Assembly: GCF_050948215.1 (NCBI RefSeq)
Contig: NC_135165.1
Span: 6,608,501-6,672,500, forward strand
Source of the DNA: Halictus rubicundus
Taxonomy: Eukaryota > Arthropoda > Insecta > Hymenoptera > Halictidae
Reading direction: 5' to 3'
Length of the DNA: 64,000 bases
Within the stretch, counting starts at the first letter, position 1. Each line of letters begins with the position of its first letter. The translations under genes were made by a program, and so were the position numbers. Below the pieces are notes generated by a model. That model saw nothing but the letters and a program-made list of their open reading frames with translations. It made no database searches and was not told the origin of the DNA. Of the stretch, positions 49,301-60,288 are shown one piece after another.

Positions 49301-52124
49301 TAAACACGTCTAATTATTGCACGGTTGCAATGAAATTGAGCGGCCCCTGTGATAAATTAGCCGCTGCGCGGCCGCTAATGGAACACTTTCTCCGGCGGGA
49401 CGCCTCTTGCAGCTTATTGGGTTGCGACGTGGGAGGGCCGCAACAAAATGGCGGTGGACGTATCGTTGTTAAACGCCGCGAGACAGTCTCGAATTAAACG
49501 TTTCACAGTTTAGCAATCCGGGCCCATGCTCTCGGGTACCAACCTGTTTGGCACGAGTGAGACCGAACACGTTGTTCCGTCCACCTGAAAAAATCGGCGT
49601 CCATCTTACAGCCATCGATCGGCTCGTGCTCTCGAAACGAAATCGATCCTAACGTCTTCCACCGTCGAACGTGCATCATACAATTGCAATTGCCACCTGG
49701 GACTTAAGGAAGTCTCGACACAGGAGGATCATTTGCATACCATTAAGGAGAAGCTGTCCAGACTATTTTATGTCGAACAACGAATTAACGATCAATAAAT
49801 CATTTTTGAGACGTTCATTTTGCCATCAACCCTTCACAGACGACGTCTGTGCATCGTACTGACTCTAACAAGTGTTCCAAATTTATTATTATTTGAAGAC
49901 AACCATGCAAAATATAAAGAAGATTAACTGGGTCCGTCCGCAAAGGTTTGAAAGAAGCAAGCTGTATGGGCACAGTTGGCCCGGAAGTTGACAATAAAAT
50001 TATCCGTAAAATCTATTTTGATTTCTACCATTAGTAACAAATTGTATAACCACGTCTGCAGCCGTTAGGGGATGATTTGAAGTTTCACGAAAGGAAAGTT
50101 GTTTAAGATCTAAAGTTTAGACCATTTTCCGCATGCTTTTAGTCGCAGGGAGTAATGGACTGCTGATAAAGAAATCGCGTTTGCAGCATAAATTCGTCTT
50201 CCCATCGAAAGAGGCTTGCGGAGGTTGTCGCGGGTCAGCAGCGAGGGTGGAATTGCATAAAGGTGTCTAATTATTAGTTCGTGCGAAGGCGCGGCGCCAG
50301 ATCGAATCAGCGTGCATGCACAACCGCCATAATGTCTTCGATGTGTTCCCGGTCGGCGTCCTACCCCGTTTTTCCAGTCTAATCGCAGCCAGGCTAATTC
50401 CCGTCGGCGCAACCAGCGAAAGGATTTCCTCGCCGCTTTGATTACGCTGCTCAAGTTTTTCTTTTTACTGGCGGCGCACTCCTTGGCGCGTTCTTCGGCG
50501 AAGTGAGCGCTTTAACGGCAAAATTTTTACGAGTGTTTCTCGCGTGTCGCTGGCTCCGAAAGTATCGGGCAGCAGTGCTCCGCTCGTTTGCCTCTATCGG
50601 AAATTCGAGATTGTCGTCAAACACGTCGAGGGCACTCGATCATTTCCGTCTGGAAGTTTTACGAGCCCGTTCAAGGCTACACGCGACCTCGGGCCGAAGC
50701 CCGACAATTTCGTTGCCACGGTTTTCTGATTTACGCCGCGCTTTTCGCCGCTCGCGGAGCTGGTCCGGAGCGGCGCGACACTCCTTCCGTAGAGCGGAAG
50801 GAGATGATAAATCGGCGGTGTATACTCTTAAGAGGTCACGACCCTCGTTCAGAATCCGTTTGATCGTTGGAACGACGTTAAACGTCCCGACGGTTAAGCT
50901 GCTGTTTGGCGGTGGCCGTAACTTGCTTGATTATCGTGGCCCGTTCGTTAATCAGCCAGGACAGCGTTGTTTAATTGCGACCGCAGAGTTTCCCCGCTGC
51001 TGTCAGCAAGAAGCCACGTACTCGGTGGAACGTTCGACCGTATACCGGCGAGAGGGACGTTGCCCCAGAAACTCGCCGTTCTCATCGAAAAATCGTCTTT
51101 ATGGAGAAGAGCAACTTCAACGGGGAGCCGCAATTTCGCTGAATTTACGTTTTTAAAGGCTCCTCTTTTCGGCGCCGCCGTCCAGAAGCGCCCCGGAAAA
51201 TAGACTTTTCAAAGTCCGTAAAAAATCCACCGACGGTGTATTTATTACCGGGCGCTCGCCGCAAGATTGCATCGGCGACTTTCCCACGGGAGCGAAGCGG
51301 CGTTGAAAAAAAATCCTCCGTCGTCCTCGTTACCGCTGGAGAGAGCGCCCTATCGCCGGGTTAAAAACTCGCGATCAAGAAACTCCATCTCGTTAAGTAG
51401 CCCCGTCGCGTTCAAATCGCATTACCTCGATCCTCTTTCGCGATCGCGCCTCGGTGGAACGTCGCTGCGGCTGATCCCGCGGCCACTTCCGGTCACGCGG
51501 ATCGCGAAAAAACCGCCAAGTCGACGAGTTGATAAGAAACGCGGCCGTACGCATCGCAATTATCCCCCTGGATCGAGAAACACCCTGCGAAATCACGATC
51601 CTGCTCGCGGAACCCAGGCTACCGTGCCGTTTAGCCATCGAGCTTTTTCATTAACGTACCTCGCGCATCTTCCAATCTCGATTGGTCGATTCCGCGCGCA
51701 TTAAATTACATTCTACGGCCTTTCTGGTTTTCTCGTATTATCGAAATTTTGTGAGGATCGTCCGGCAGATACGGCACATTAAATGTCTTTTTAATTTAAA
51801 AATTCTTTTCTTCGCCATTAGCAAAATTACGGCTGTTGTCGATTAGGAGTCGTCGGACGCGTCTGATCGTGACCAACCAATTCTACTTCTCGTGGATGCT
51901 AGGATACGAAAACGAAGCCTCAGCCAAGAAAACGTTATTCGTTTCTTTACTTATCTTTGCAAATAGAATGGTCCCATGCTCACTTGTACCACCCATCCCA
52001 ATGTTTGCAAATTGCAAATACACATTTCGTAACACTGTAGATTACGTTATCGGCTACATACACATTAAATAACGACAAAAGAGGAGACATAGGATTGCCT
52101 ATACTTCTCATTCTGCGTGAAGAA

Positions 52125-52290
52125 GGCGTGGCCTGCTCTGAATGGGCGTGGCCTCGTGGCTCTCGCTGCGCACAGGGCCAGTGTAGTGCTCCGAAGGGCA
52201 ATCCGAGCCCATCCCTACCCTCTGACTTCTTTATCCCCGAGTTGTAGCAATAGCTTCATAAGAATAACCATTTCGACAGATGTAAAGTGC
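52125..52290 (+). repeat. Dispersed repeat with GGCGTGGCC core, copy 3
   Basis: GGCGTGGCC occurs twice (52129 and 52145), followed by TCGTGGCTCTC, AGGGCCAGTG, TGCTCCGAAGGGCAATCCGA and, further on, AGCAATAGCTTCATAA. The order of blocks matches 2990-3160. The class is unknown. Confidence 0.5.
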
Positions 52291-52916
52291 ATTTTTCAGA
52301 ATCTTGAGCAGAAAATTTTGTCAAAGCCGAGACTTTTGCTGCTGGTGTACTCGCGGTGTCTCGTCCGGCTTATTTATAGGTGCGAACGCGGTAGCTCCGA
52401 ATGTTCGCTGCCGACATTGGACTTGTTCGAATGGCGATCGTTGCGCCATAAATGGTGGTCGTCGGCTCGAGCGGCCGCCGCGGAACACACGGCGGGCCCC
52501 CGGGGGCAGATATTAGAGACGGGGTTCCCGCGATTCGCGAAGTTTCAAGCGCGCGTTCGTGCGCGACACGGGAAACGAGCGGCCATGCTTCACGGCGCAT
52601 TGTTCGCTCGCGGTGAAGGATCACGCGGGGGCCCCCTTTGTATTCCGACGAGGCACCCGGAGCATAACTTTTCTCGGGGAGGCTTCGCACTTGTAACGTC
52701 GGGACCCGCGACGAAACACCGTGTCCCGAGGAACAACTTTCCGCTCTGCCTCGGCCCCGCAAGACTCCCAAAGCGACGTTACGGTACGCGACCGAGACAA
52801 TGGCACTCGGAAGGGTTTGTATCCCAGACGTAACATCTGTTAGACGGGATTCCGGGCCCGCGGACACTCTCCCCGTGATTAATCGCCGCGGGAAGGATCA
52901 ATTGAGCGTAACAGAT

Positions 52917-52980
52917 CGAGCCGAGCCGAGCGGAGCCGAGCCGGGGCCGGGGCCGAGCCTAGCCGAGAGCCGAGCTGAGC
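52917..52980. repeat. (CCGAG)n GC-rich tandem repeat
   Basis: Degenerate tandem copies of CCGAG/CGGAG/CCGGGG over about 64 bp, read directly. Confidence 0.8.
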
Positions 52981-54391
52981 GTTAATTAGAGTGCATTTAT
53001 TAAATCAATCGGGACGCTCGTTATTTATTAACGATCCTGTTACGCGCGCGGAATTCACGCCGCCGCGCCCGATTTATCGATAACGCTGTGCCCCGACTGC
53101 GAACAGCGTCCGTTTCCTCCGCGCGAAACGAAAACGAGGATCGAGACGCAAATTATGGGAATATAGATAGCATCGGCGCCTTCGCCTGGAACCAGTGTAA
53201 CTAGCTTCACAGCTACTCCTCGCTCGCTCGCTCGCGCGTTTATGACATTTTTCCGTGGACAGTCCGATAACGAAACACGCGAAACGGTTCCGCTAGAACT
53301 CGCGGTGGAAGGAAGAATGAAATTATGAAAGGATGGTATTATTTTCTAACAAGAAAATTAGATAATACCGGCCTGGCAGGTGCGGCAACTACTCGCGTCT
53401 CGTTTGATATACGAGTCTCAGGAAATTTTCGCGAAATAACATTTTCTTTCTTCGTCCGGTGTATACCGTGGATGATGGGTACAAAGCGTCTTGATGATCG
53501 TGTTGCGGCGGCGATGACTGTACGAAATTTATAACGATAACTCATCAGGAAGGAATTAATTACGAGGAAGTATCGCGCACGAGTGTGCGGGTTAACGGAA
53601 CGCCCGCTCGACTCGACCCGACTCGACACGGCGCGGCGTAGAGTTTATGGCAATTGGGGATGAGATATCTCGAACCGTAAGAAACGAGAGGGGGGCGAGG
53701 AGGAGGGGACGAGAAAGTTCCGGGCGCGTAGCTGCCAGTGACGTCAACGTATCGCGCTTAAAACTCGCGCGACGGAAAACACATCGTCGAAGGAAGAGTT
53801 AAGGACACACCGGGAACGAGAAGGACGAGGAGGATAACGGGAAAGGAGACGGAGAAAGCTGTGCGGAGGCGTGTCCGCGTGTAAAGTCCGCCGAGAGAAG
53901 ACTTCTGGCGTGGGCTAGGCGAACGAGCAGCCTTTGCCGCATAATGGATGACTTCCTAACGACACTTTAAGATAGTTCTCACTCCTCGTCGGTCTGTGTT
54001 TTTCTTCCATAGCGAAATACTCCGACGGCCTGACTCCGTACGCCGCGGATTCTGAGCGGGAACGAAGAAAGCGAGGAATAATAGATTTTTTCCCGATCAC
54101 GCCATTCGCCTCGACTTCTTTCTCGCGCGACGACTTTGACGCTGCTCCCTTTAAAAATGCCGAATCGCGAATTGTTTTTTCAAATCCCGTCACTCAAACA
54201 AATTCACGCTTTCCTATTGCCGAAGCTAAGAAAACAACTGCTCTCGTTGTATCGAGTGACAACACAGTCTCTAGTAGCACACGCACTATTTTCCTCGTAC
54301 AAAATCTGTGGAAAGTTTCAAAAAATCTATCTGAATAATTTGCTTTTGTGCAATTCAAAAGAACTAGGATTCAAAGACGACGAGGTATTAA

Positions 54392-54631
54392 CCCTTTGCA
54401 CTCGAAGCAATTTTAACTCCAAAATGAAACATTTTTTCCGACCTAGAATATTTCCCTTCTATATATATTTTTTCATGCTATACATACGAAAATGGTGTAA
54501 TTTGCTCGTACAGTAGTGAAATGTTTAGTAATTTATTAAATACAAACAAATTTAATAGTGTAAAAAATATTTTGAATAATGATACAGGAATTTTTAGCGG
54601 CGCCTTACAGTCGCCATTCGAGTGCTAAGGG
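54392..54631 (-). mobile_element. TTAA-flanked MITE, family A, reverse-orientation subfamily
   Basis: A 240-bp element between TTAA at 54388-54391 and 54632-54635. Ends CCCTTTGCACTCG / CGAGTGCTAAGGG. The subterminal hairpin TGGCG-ACTGTAAGG-CGCCG (minus strand) occupies the same place as the hairpin of the 11206 copy. It is closest to the copy at 62136-62375. Confidence 0.87.
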
Positions 54632-56416
54632 TTAATTAACGGACGATTATTTCGGTTTGCGATTTGAAACTGTTACTCGCGAACGCCCGGGGGTGTGTTT
54701 TTCCGTGGAGAGACAGGCCAGCAAAAAAATTTGGCAAACAATGCCACCAGGAAGTGTCCAACGCTCGAAGAATCCAACAGGATGAGGAATGGCTTCGCCA
54801 GCAGTGGATTAACGGCCGAGAGGAGCACTCGGGAGGATAGCGAAATTTATAGAAGCGACGCTGGAACGCAGAAGACAACGCTTTCTTTGAACTTTCACGC
54901 GCAGGTATTTTCTACTTCTCCCCTGACGCGACGAGACGGCCAAGGGGAAAGTGAAGGAATCGCGCAAGAGGCCGACAAGCCCGGTTAATACGGCTGCGGG
55001 ACTCCTCCGGGATATTAGGAACTTTCTTTCCAATTTCACGATTCCTTTTTTACGTCCGATGGGGACCAGCTACATTGTTGATTACCGGGAACCGTGCCGT
55101 GGCGCGCTGCGCTCGTACTTTTATTTAACGCTGTAGCGAATTACGATGTTTCCCATGTCAAAATTACCTTTCACTTGTCACTGTTCCTAGCCATTGTTCC
55201 GCACGATTATACCCTTTTGCTATCTTTTTACTGTTACGCTGCGCAGAACTTCTCCACGTAGGTAATTCCTTCGCGTTCAGACGAAAATCCCGAGTGTCAG
55301 AACACGTGTCGGATCTACTTTTTAATTCTGTTTTATTCCGAGCAGTAAAACTAAAAGTATTAAATGTAACTGCCGTTTGTTGCCTTGCTAGAGTGAAAAT
55401 ATTAAATTCATTTTGGATTTTGTACGGCTTTCATCATAATTTCCCATAAAAGCGTCTTTAAAGTTGCGTGTCGTTCGCAACTAATAAAACGAAGCGTCAA
55501 ACATATGAGGAAATCGCTTTTGTAATTAATTTTGAAATATTTCTCAGAGTCAGTGCGACCTACAGACGTCGTGACGTCGAGGGGTTAGTCGAACACTTCA
55601 GATTCTCGGTGCAACTTAATGCAAAGAAAGGATCTAAGAAGCGTGTATAATTTTACATATTTCAAAAAGACCTTGGACACTTGGAGAACTCGTCTATCGG
55701 TCCAGAGTCAGCGAAAAATGTGTGAAATTGACGCGAGGGTTACCGAGGAATTAAAGAGTCCGCCGACAGACGATCCATTTAAACTTCGAGCCCAGAAACG
55801 GATACATCGCTCGCTGCGTCCATTAGCGGAGCCGTGTTCGGAGCGCAGTGATTAGCGTGTCGAAACGAACGGTGCCCGGGCGCCCGGCGTGTCTGTTGGC
55901 CGTCGTCTTCGGTTTTCCAATCCGAATCGTCATCGGCCTATCTATTTTCTCGCATGACCACGTCCAGGAGGAATCTGCGGCCGCGGCGCGGCGCGGCGGT
56001 CGCCGTGAGAACCGCAGCTCGCCGTCAGGAACGCGTCCCGCGTAATCGTCCATCGAATGATTTAAACGCGAGCTTCGGTCCTTGGAAAATACATACGCTG
56101 AACGCCGAGAGAGCGTGTCGGGAACGCAGCAGGGAGAACGAGCCGAGGCGAGAGAACGAGAGGACGAGAGGAGAGCCAGCCAGCCAGCAGAAATGAGGAG
56201 AAGCAGAAAGAGTAGAAAACGAACGGGAGCTTTTCAAGGCTACCTGTGTTACGCAACCAGCCTTTCCTGCCCTCCCGAAAGAAATATTTGCTCTCGGATG
56301 CAGGAGTCGATAACGTCTCGGCGAACGCGTATTTCGGCCGATTCCGCAGCCGGCGTAAAACGCGAAGGAGGCGAGGTCGCGATAAATTTTTCCTCTTCTC
56401 GCTGTTTTCCTTTTTC

Positions 56417-56439
56417 TCTTTCTCTCTCTCTCTCTCTCC
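56417..56439. repeat. (CT)n microsatellite
   Basis: A short CT run inside a pyrimidine-rich block, followed by a T-rich run and a G10 run at 56461-56470. Confidence 0.85.
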
Positions 56440-56979
56440 CTTGTTTTTTCCCTGTTTTTTCGGGGGGGGGGAGAGTTGTTCGTTATCGTCTCCTCATCGT
56501 CGCGTACCTTTATCGCGAGCTTCCTACGCCGCGTCACAAATCACCGCGATTATTTTTCATCGATATCCCCGATATCGCCCCGGCCATGTTCCCTGAATCA
56601 GAATCAAATCGCGATAGCCGGCGCGCACGTTACTCCTGCTGCAGGACAATGCCTCTCGCAGGCCATTCGCACCATTCGTGGATTCACGAATGGGAAAGGG
56701 TCTCTCTCTCCTGTGTTCGCTCGGGCACAATACAATGTGTACGTGTGTCGTCGCGCGGGGCGTATCTCGTTGACGTAGTGCGCCGCGTCTGCGCTATCGA
56801 TATCAATGTCCTAGTAGCCCGTGTTCTGGATGGATTACGAGAATTTAAAGCTTCGACCGGTGCACCTTCGCGGAATATGCGTCGCCGACGACCACCCGGC
56901 TTTTTTCACCGACACCTATCGATGCCCGACGAGTAACAGCGAATTGATCGCGACCGAACGTTTGCGCCCTGCTCTCTAT

Positions 56980-57003
56980 CCCCCCCTCTCCCCCCCCCCC
57001 CCC
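56980..57003. repeat. Poly-C tract
   Basis: C6 then CTCTC then C13, read directly. Such tracts are prone to assembly error. Confidence 0.85.
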
Positions 57004-57358
57004 AACACTGTCAACTTTTCAGCCACATCGAAGCTTTCGCTCGTTTCACGCACTCCGATCCTAGTGCTTTCTCGGCTACAGACGGTCTTAGCGGTTATCC
57101 ACCTCTCGCTGACCACGTTTACCTAACGGAACCCTTCTGCGGGTTCGAACTGACGTGACGCCTGTTCGCGCGTTAACATCGCGTTCTGCAACTTCTCCGA
57201 AATTAGGCAAATTTTCTACTCCGGTAACGAGGCCTTTGATTCCACCAAATTAGGTGAGCCGAGCGATAAATTCAATGTCACCAAAGAACTTAACGAAAAA
57301 CACAGCAGAGAAAACCTTTTGAAATTCGTAAAATCTACAGACATATGGGATCTAAATG

Positions 57359-57538
57359 CAGTGATTTCTCTGTATATGTCGCCAAGGCCTGGGTGATAAA
57401 CGTCGCGGAATTATCCCCACTTCCGCGGGGTATACCCCGAGAGGGGCCACGAAGTGTAAACACGACTCGGATGTATCTCCTGAACGATACACGACGCTGG
57501 CAAGATCCGTGTCGTTGACATGTATCGAGAATTCACTG
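57359..57538 (-). mobile_element. TA-target MITE (CAGTGAATTCTCG family), reverse orientation
   Basis: A 180-bp copy: left CAGTGATTTCTCTGTATATG, right CATGTATCGAGAATTCACTG followed by TA (57539-57540). The left flank is TG rather than TA. Interior blocks GTGATAAACGTCGCGGAATT, ATCCCCAC and GTGTAAACACGACTCGG are the reverse complement of the 40530 copy. Confidence 0.8.
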
Positions 57539-57580
57539 TACTGATCGCTACTAATAGACAAACTTCTAGCGAGCTGTTAA

Positions 57581-57680
57581 CCCTTCGATAGTGACCACTT
57601 TTTAAACTGTATATTTTGTTATTTCTAGTGTAATAGATATTTATTGGGTCAAAATAGACCTATACACCGCTGTTATAGGG
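57581..57680. mobile_element. Short TTAA-flanked MITE
   Basis: A 100-bp element between TTAA at 57577-57580 and 57681-57684. Ends CCCTTCGATAGTG / CTGTTATAGGG (imperfect inverted repeat). A small GGGTC-AAAAT-AGACC palindrome lies inside. It starts 40 bp after the TA-target MITE. There is no coding capacity. Confidence 0.55.
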
Positions 57681-57839
57681 TTAAAGTGCATCACAGCTTA
57701 ACTGAAAACACGTTGACAGAGGGAAATTATAGTGAGGTCAGAGTTTGTGAATGAGGAACAATCGAGGACGACATTGTTGTCTTGCGAAAGATTTTGGGAT
57801 GTCAGTATCTGGTTTTTCAACCGATTCAGAGTGTCTATA

Positions 57840-58157
57840 CAGTGAAATCTCGTTACGAGTCAGTGCCAACCTTACGATTTGGAGTCAGTGGAACTACCCA
57901 CACCACCGCGGTGAGGGGCCGAAGCTCGGAAGCCGTCTCTCGAGCTACGTGCAACATTGTATCGGAGAAAGACATTTTCTCAGTCTTCATGTCACTATCG
58001 GTTAGTAATCATAGGCTTATGACTTATAGACGGATGTGACTCTTAGGTTTCCAGCGTGCTCTGTGTATTTCAAATGCGACGCTCGCCGAGAGCCTCAGAT
58101 TTCGTCCAAGAGTCAGTCGCCAGAACCGCGCAACCGACTCGTAACGAGAATTCACTG
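57840..58157. mobile_element. TA-target MITE with 22-bp CAGTGAAATCTCGTTACGAG ends
   Basis: A 318-bp element between TA at 57838-57839 and 58158-58159. The terminal inverted repeats match at 21 of 22 bases; the right end read inward begins CAGTGAATTCTCGTTACGAG. The first 13 bases equal the end of the 190-bp TA-target family, but the interior is different. Short frames inside are not conserved genes. Confidence 0.82.
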
Positions 58158-58159
58158 TA

Positions 58160-59800
58160 TTTGACTTTAAATATTGACTGGCTACCGCAGACACGCGCAC
58201 ACGGCGTCCACGAGTTCGTAGTTGTACGCGAAGCTAGTAAAATTAACTGTGTACACGCTGTCATTTAAAATCACGAAACATAGTGTATTCATTGAGTCCT
58301 TTCCCTTTCTGAATAGATTCAATACTTCGAGAAGGAGGTGCGACGCATTTAATGAAACAGTTGAACGGTGAAAATCGGCGGCGAACGCGTTAATCTGCAA
58401 TGCGTTATTTCCGAAACCGTAGGCGTGATCGAAGTCGAAGCGACGTGCTTAGTCTTCGAATAAATTCCACGGTAATTTGATCAATTCGGGATAAGAGGAC
58501 TGTCTTGGCAGGTCGGAGGACTATCGCATCAGGCTCGAAGTTCGCTCGGTTCGCCGATGCAGCTCGGAGAAATGATTAGAAAGCAATCTAGAAGATTGGC
58601 CGGGTAATTTCCCGCGGAATCCATTTCATCGCTGGCAACCTTTAATTAATTAGAATTATCAGCGACTAAATTGATACAATGTGTGGAGGGGCAGAGGAGA
58701 GAGAGTGAGAGGGAAGATAAGAACAACGTTGGGACGTTGCTCGATTACAGGAGGGTTCAAGGTACTTCCCACCTATTCTTGTGCCCCTTTCCTCTCTATC
58801 CGTTCGATCGTGGCGGGTCGTGGATTACGGCCGGGGTACTATTGGCAAGCTTAGCTCGTGGTCGATTGCCTTTACGAGTTGCCGAGCATTTGCGTATTTC
58901 ACGGCGGACCGTTATGACTGCGATCGCGGAGGAAGAGTGCGCCCGCTTATCCGACAAAGGATCGACCGATTTAGTTTGATCTCCCGGCATCGGGCTGACA
59001 GGATTAACGCATCTTCGCGCCACCGTTATAATTCCCGGGATATCCGTCTCGAGACGGATCGAACAGCCTCGAAACAATTTCGAGGATCCGCGCCGCGCCG
59101 GACAAAACGCCGGAAATTCGAAACGGTTTTCGATGTGATGACGATGACGCCTCGTCAACCGCCCGGTGAAATTGATGATTTCCTCTTGCCCCGCTTTCGA
59201 TCGCGCGAATCGAACCTCGCGATCGCTCCCCCGACCCGTACACAGGAAGCTCGAAGAAATGAAACGAGAAATTACAGTACAATTAGCTTCTCGCGTTCAC
59301 CTGGCTCGTTAACTCTGAACACACAGGTACACACGGTTTCCGAGTTGTTTCATCTTCGCCATGCGATAATTATAAAATAGATTATAGTCTCGTGTTTTCC
59401 GGAGAAATAGGTATCCGCACTCGTATTTTAGATCGATTAAAAACAATGAATGACCGTTGGCTCGGTGGGCCGATGCTTGTGTTAAATTGATCGTGAAACG
59501 CTGTGTACGTTGTTGAAGCATTTTCTAAAGTTACAAGTATTATCCCGACACTACGCTGTTGCTGTAAGAGCGCCGTTGTTTTCGAAACTTCGGCTCAAGA
59601 TAAACAGTTTTAAGCTATAAACGTTGGAATGCTTTCGCGAGTTATCGACGGTTTCGTGGATGCACGAGACCGATTATAAATAACGCATGCTCTGTTGAAT
59701 CATTTTCTAATTTTACTGGTGTAATATAGAGACTCCCCTCTTGCTGTAGACAGAGCAATTCTTTCGAAATTTCAAATAGCCTGTTCGCGCGTTTCATGTA
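58160..59800. other. Unassigned DNA with a diverged direct repeat
   Basis: No supported gene; the 199-codon frame 58781-59380 has no domain and is opposed by a 120-codon frame. Two related segments of about 80-110 bp lie at 59470-59591 and 59655-59772 (see findings). Confidence 0.45.
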
Positions 59801-59804
59801 TTAA

Positions 59805-59994
59805 CACATCTTGCGCGGGCAGTTTGCCGCCAAAGTCTTACCGTGTTGCGTTCATTCTTGCAACGCACGTTTTGTATTTTTGCAACGCATGTCTATCCGA
59901 TTTTATTGTAAAAACATCACAAAACCCCGTCGATAACAATAATCCATCAATAATCCGTGAAAAACGACTTTAGTCGCTTCCCGCGCAAGATGTG
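59805..59994. mobile_element. TTAA-flanked MITE with CACATCTTGCGCGGG ends
   Basis: A 190-bp element: TTAA at 59801-59804, decayed to TGAA at 59995-59998. Perfect 15-bp terminal inverted repeat CACATCTTGCGCGGG / CCCGCGCAAGATGTG. Inside are GCGTT..CTTGCAACGC repeats and CGACTTTAGTCG. There is no coding capacity. Confidence 0.87.
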
Positions 59995-60288
59995 TGAAAT
60001 GTTCTGTAAAAATTGTATAGACTGAATTATTTCTGTTGAAATAATGTAGTCACATTGTAAGTAAAACTCACATCCGGGAATGTCGGGGCGTAGGCGCGGC
60101 GTCGCTTTGACTGTTACAATGTGACAACTTGTGAAAAGCCTAATGGAGTGTGCGTCATACGTCGAAATGACGATCGGAAGAAAAATGACGATCGACACGA
60201 GACGAGAGTGGGGAAGGCGTTAGTTGCACGTCCACCCAAGGTCAGTTCGATAAAAGGATCGGTTTGGGCAGGACATGCCTGTTATATA

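Larger units (their letters stand above)
46342..54387. other. Unassigned unique DNA, 8 kb
   Basis: No supported gene. Contains a GGCGTGGCC repeat at 52125 and a GCCGAG-rich run at 52917-52980. The largest frames (217 codons at 50503-51156; 238 codons at 52117-52833) lie in CpG-rich sequence, are arginine/serine-rich and have no domain. An AT-rich hairpin lies at 48370-48397. Confidence 0.45.
54636..57358. other. Unassigned DNA with simple-sequence runs
   Basis: No supported gene. A (CT)n run lies at 56417-56439, a G run at 56461-56470 and a C-rich run at 56980-57003. The 284-codon frame 56082-56936 crosses these simple repeats, has no domain and is treated as spurious. Confidence 0.45.

Noticed and set aside
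50503..51156. 217-codon plus-strand open frame
   Set aside because: R/S-rich composition expected from GC-rich noncoding DNA with few stops; no domain.
52117..52833. 238-codon plus-strand open frame
   Set aside because: Begins inside the dispersed GGCGTGGCC repeat and is opposed by a 165-codon minus-strand frame; no domain.
56082..56936. 284-codon plus-strand open frame, the longest non-transposase frame after 306
   Set aside because: Crosses CT and G homopolymer tracts, is opposed by minus-strand frames and has no domain.
57117..57160. GGGTTCGAACTGACG as a tRNA B-box
   Set aside because: No A-box upstream and no cloverleaf.
58781..59380. 199-codon plus-strand open frame
   Set aside because: No domain; opposed by a 120-codon minus-strand frame; arginine-rich CpG DNA.
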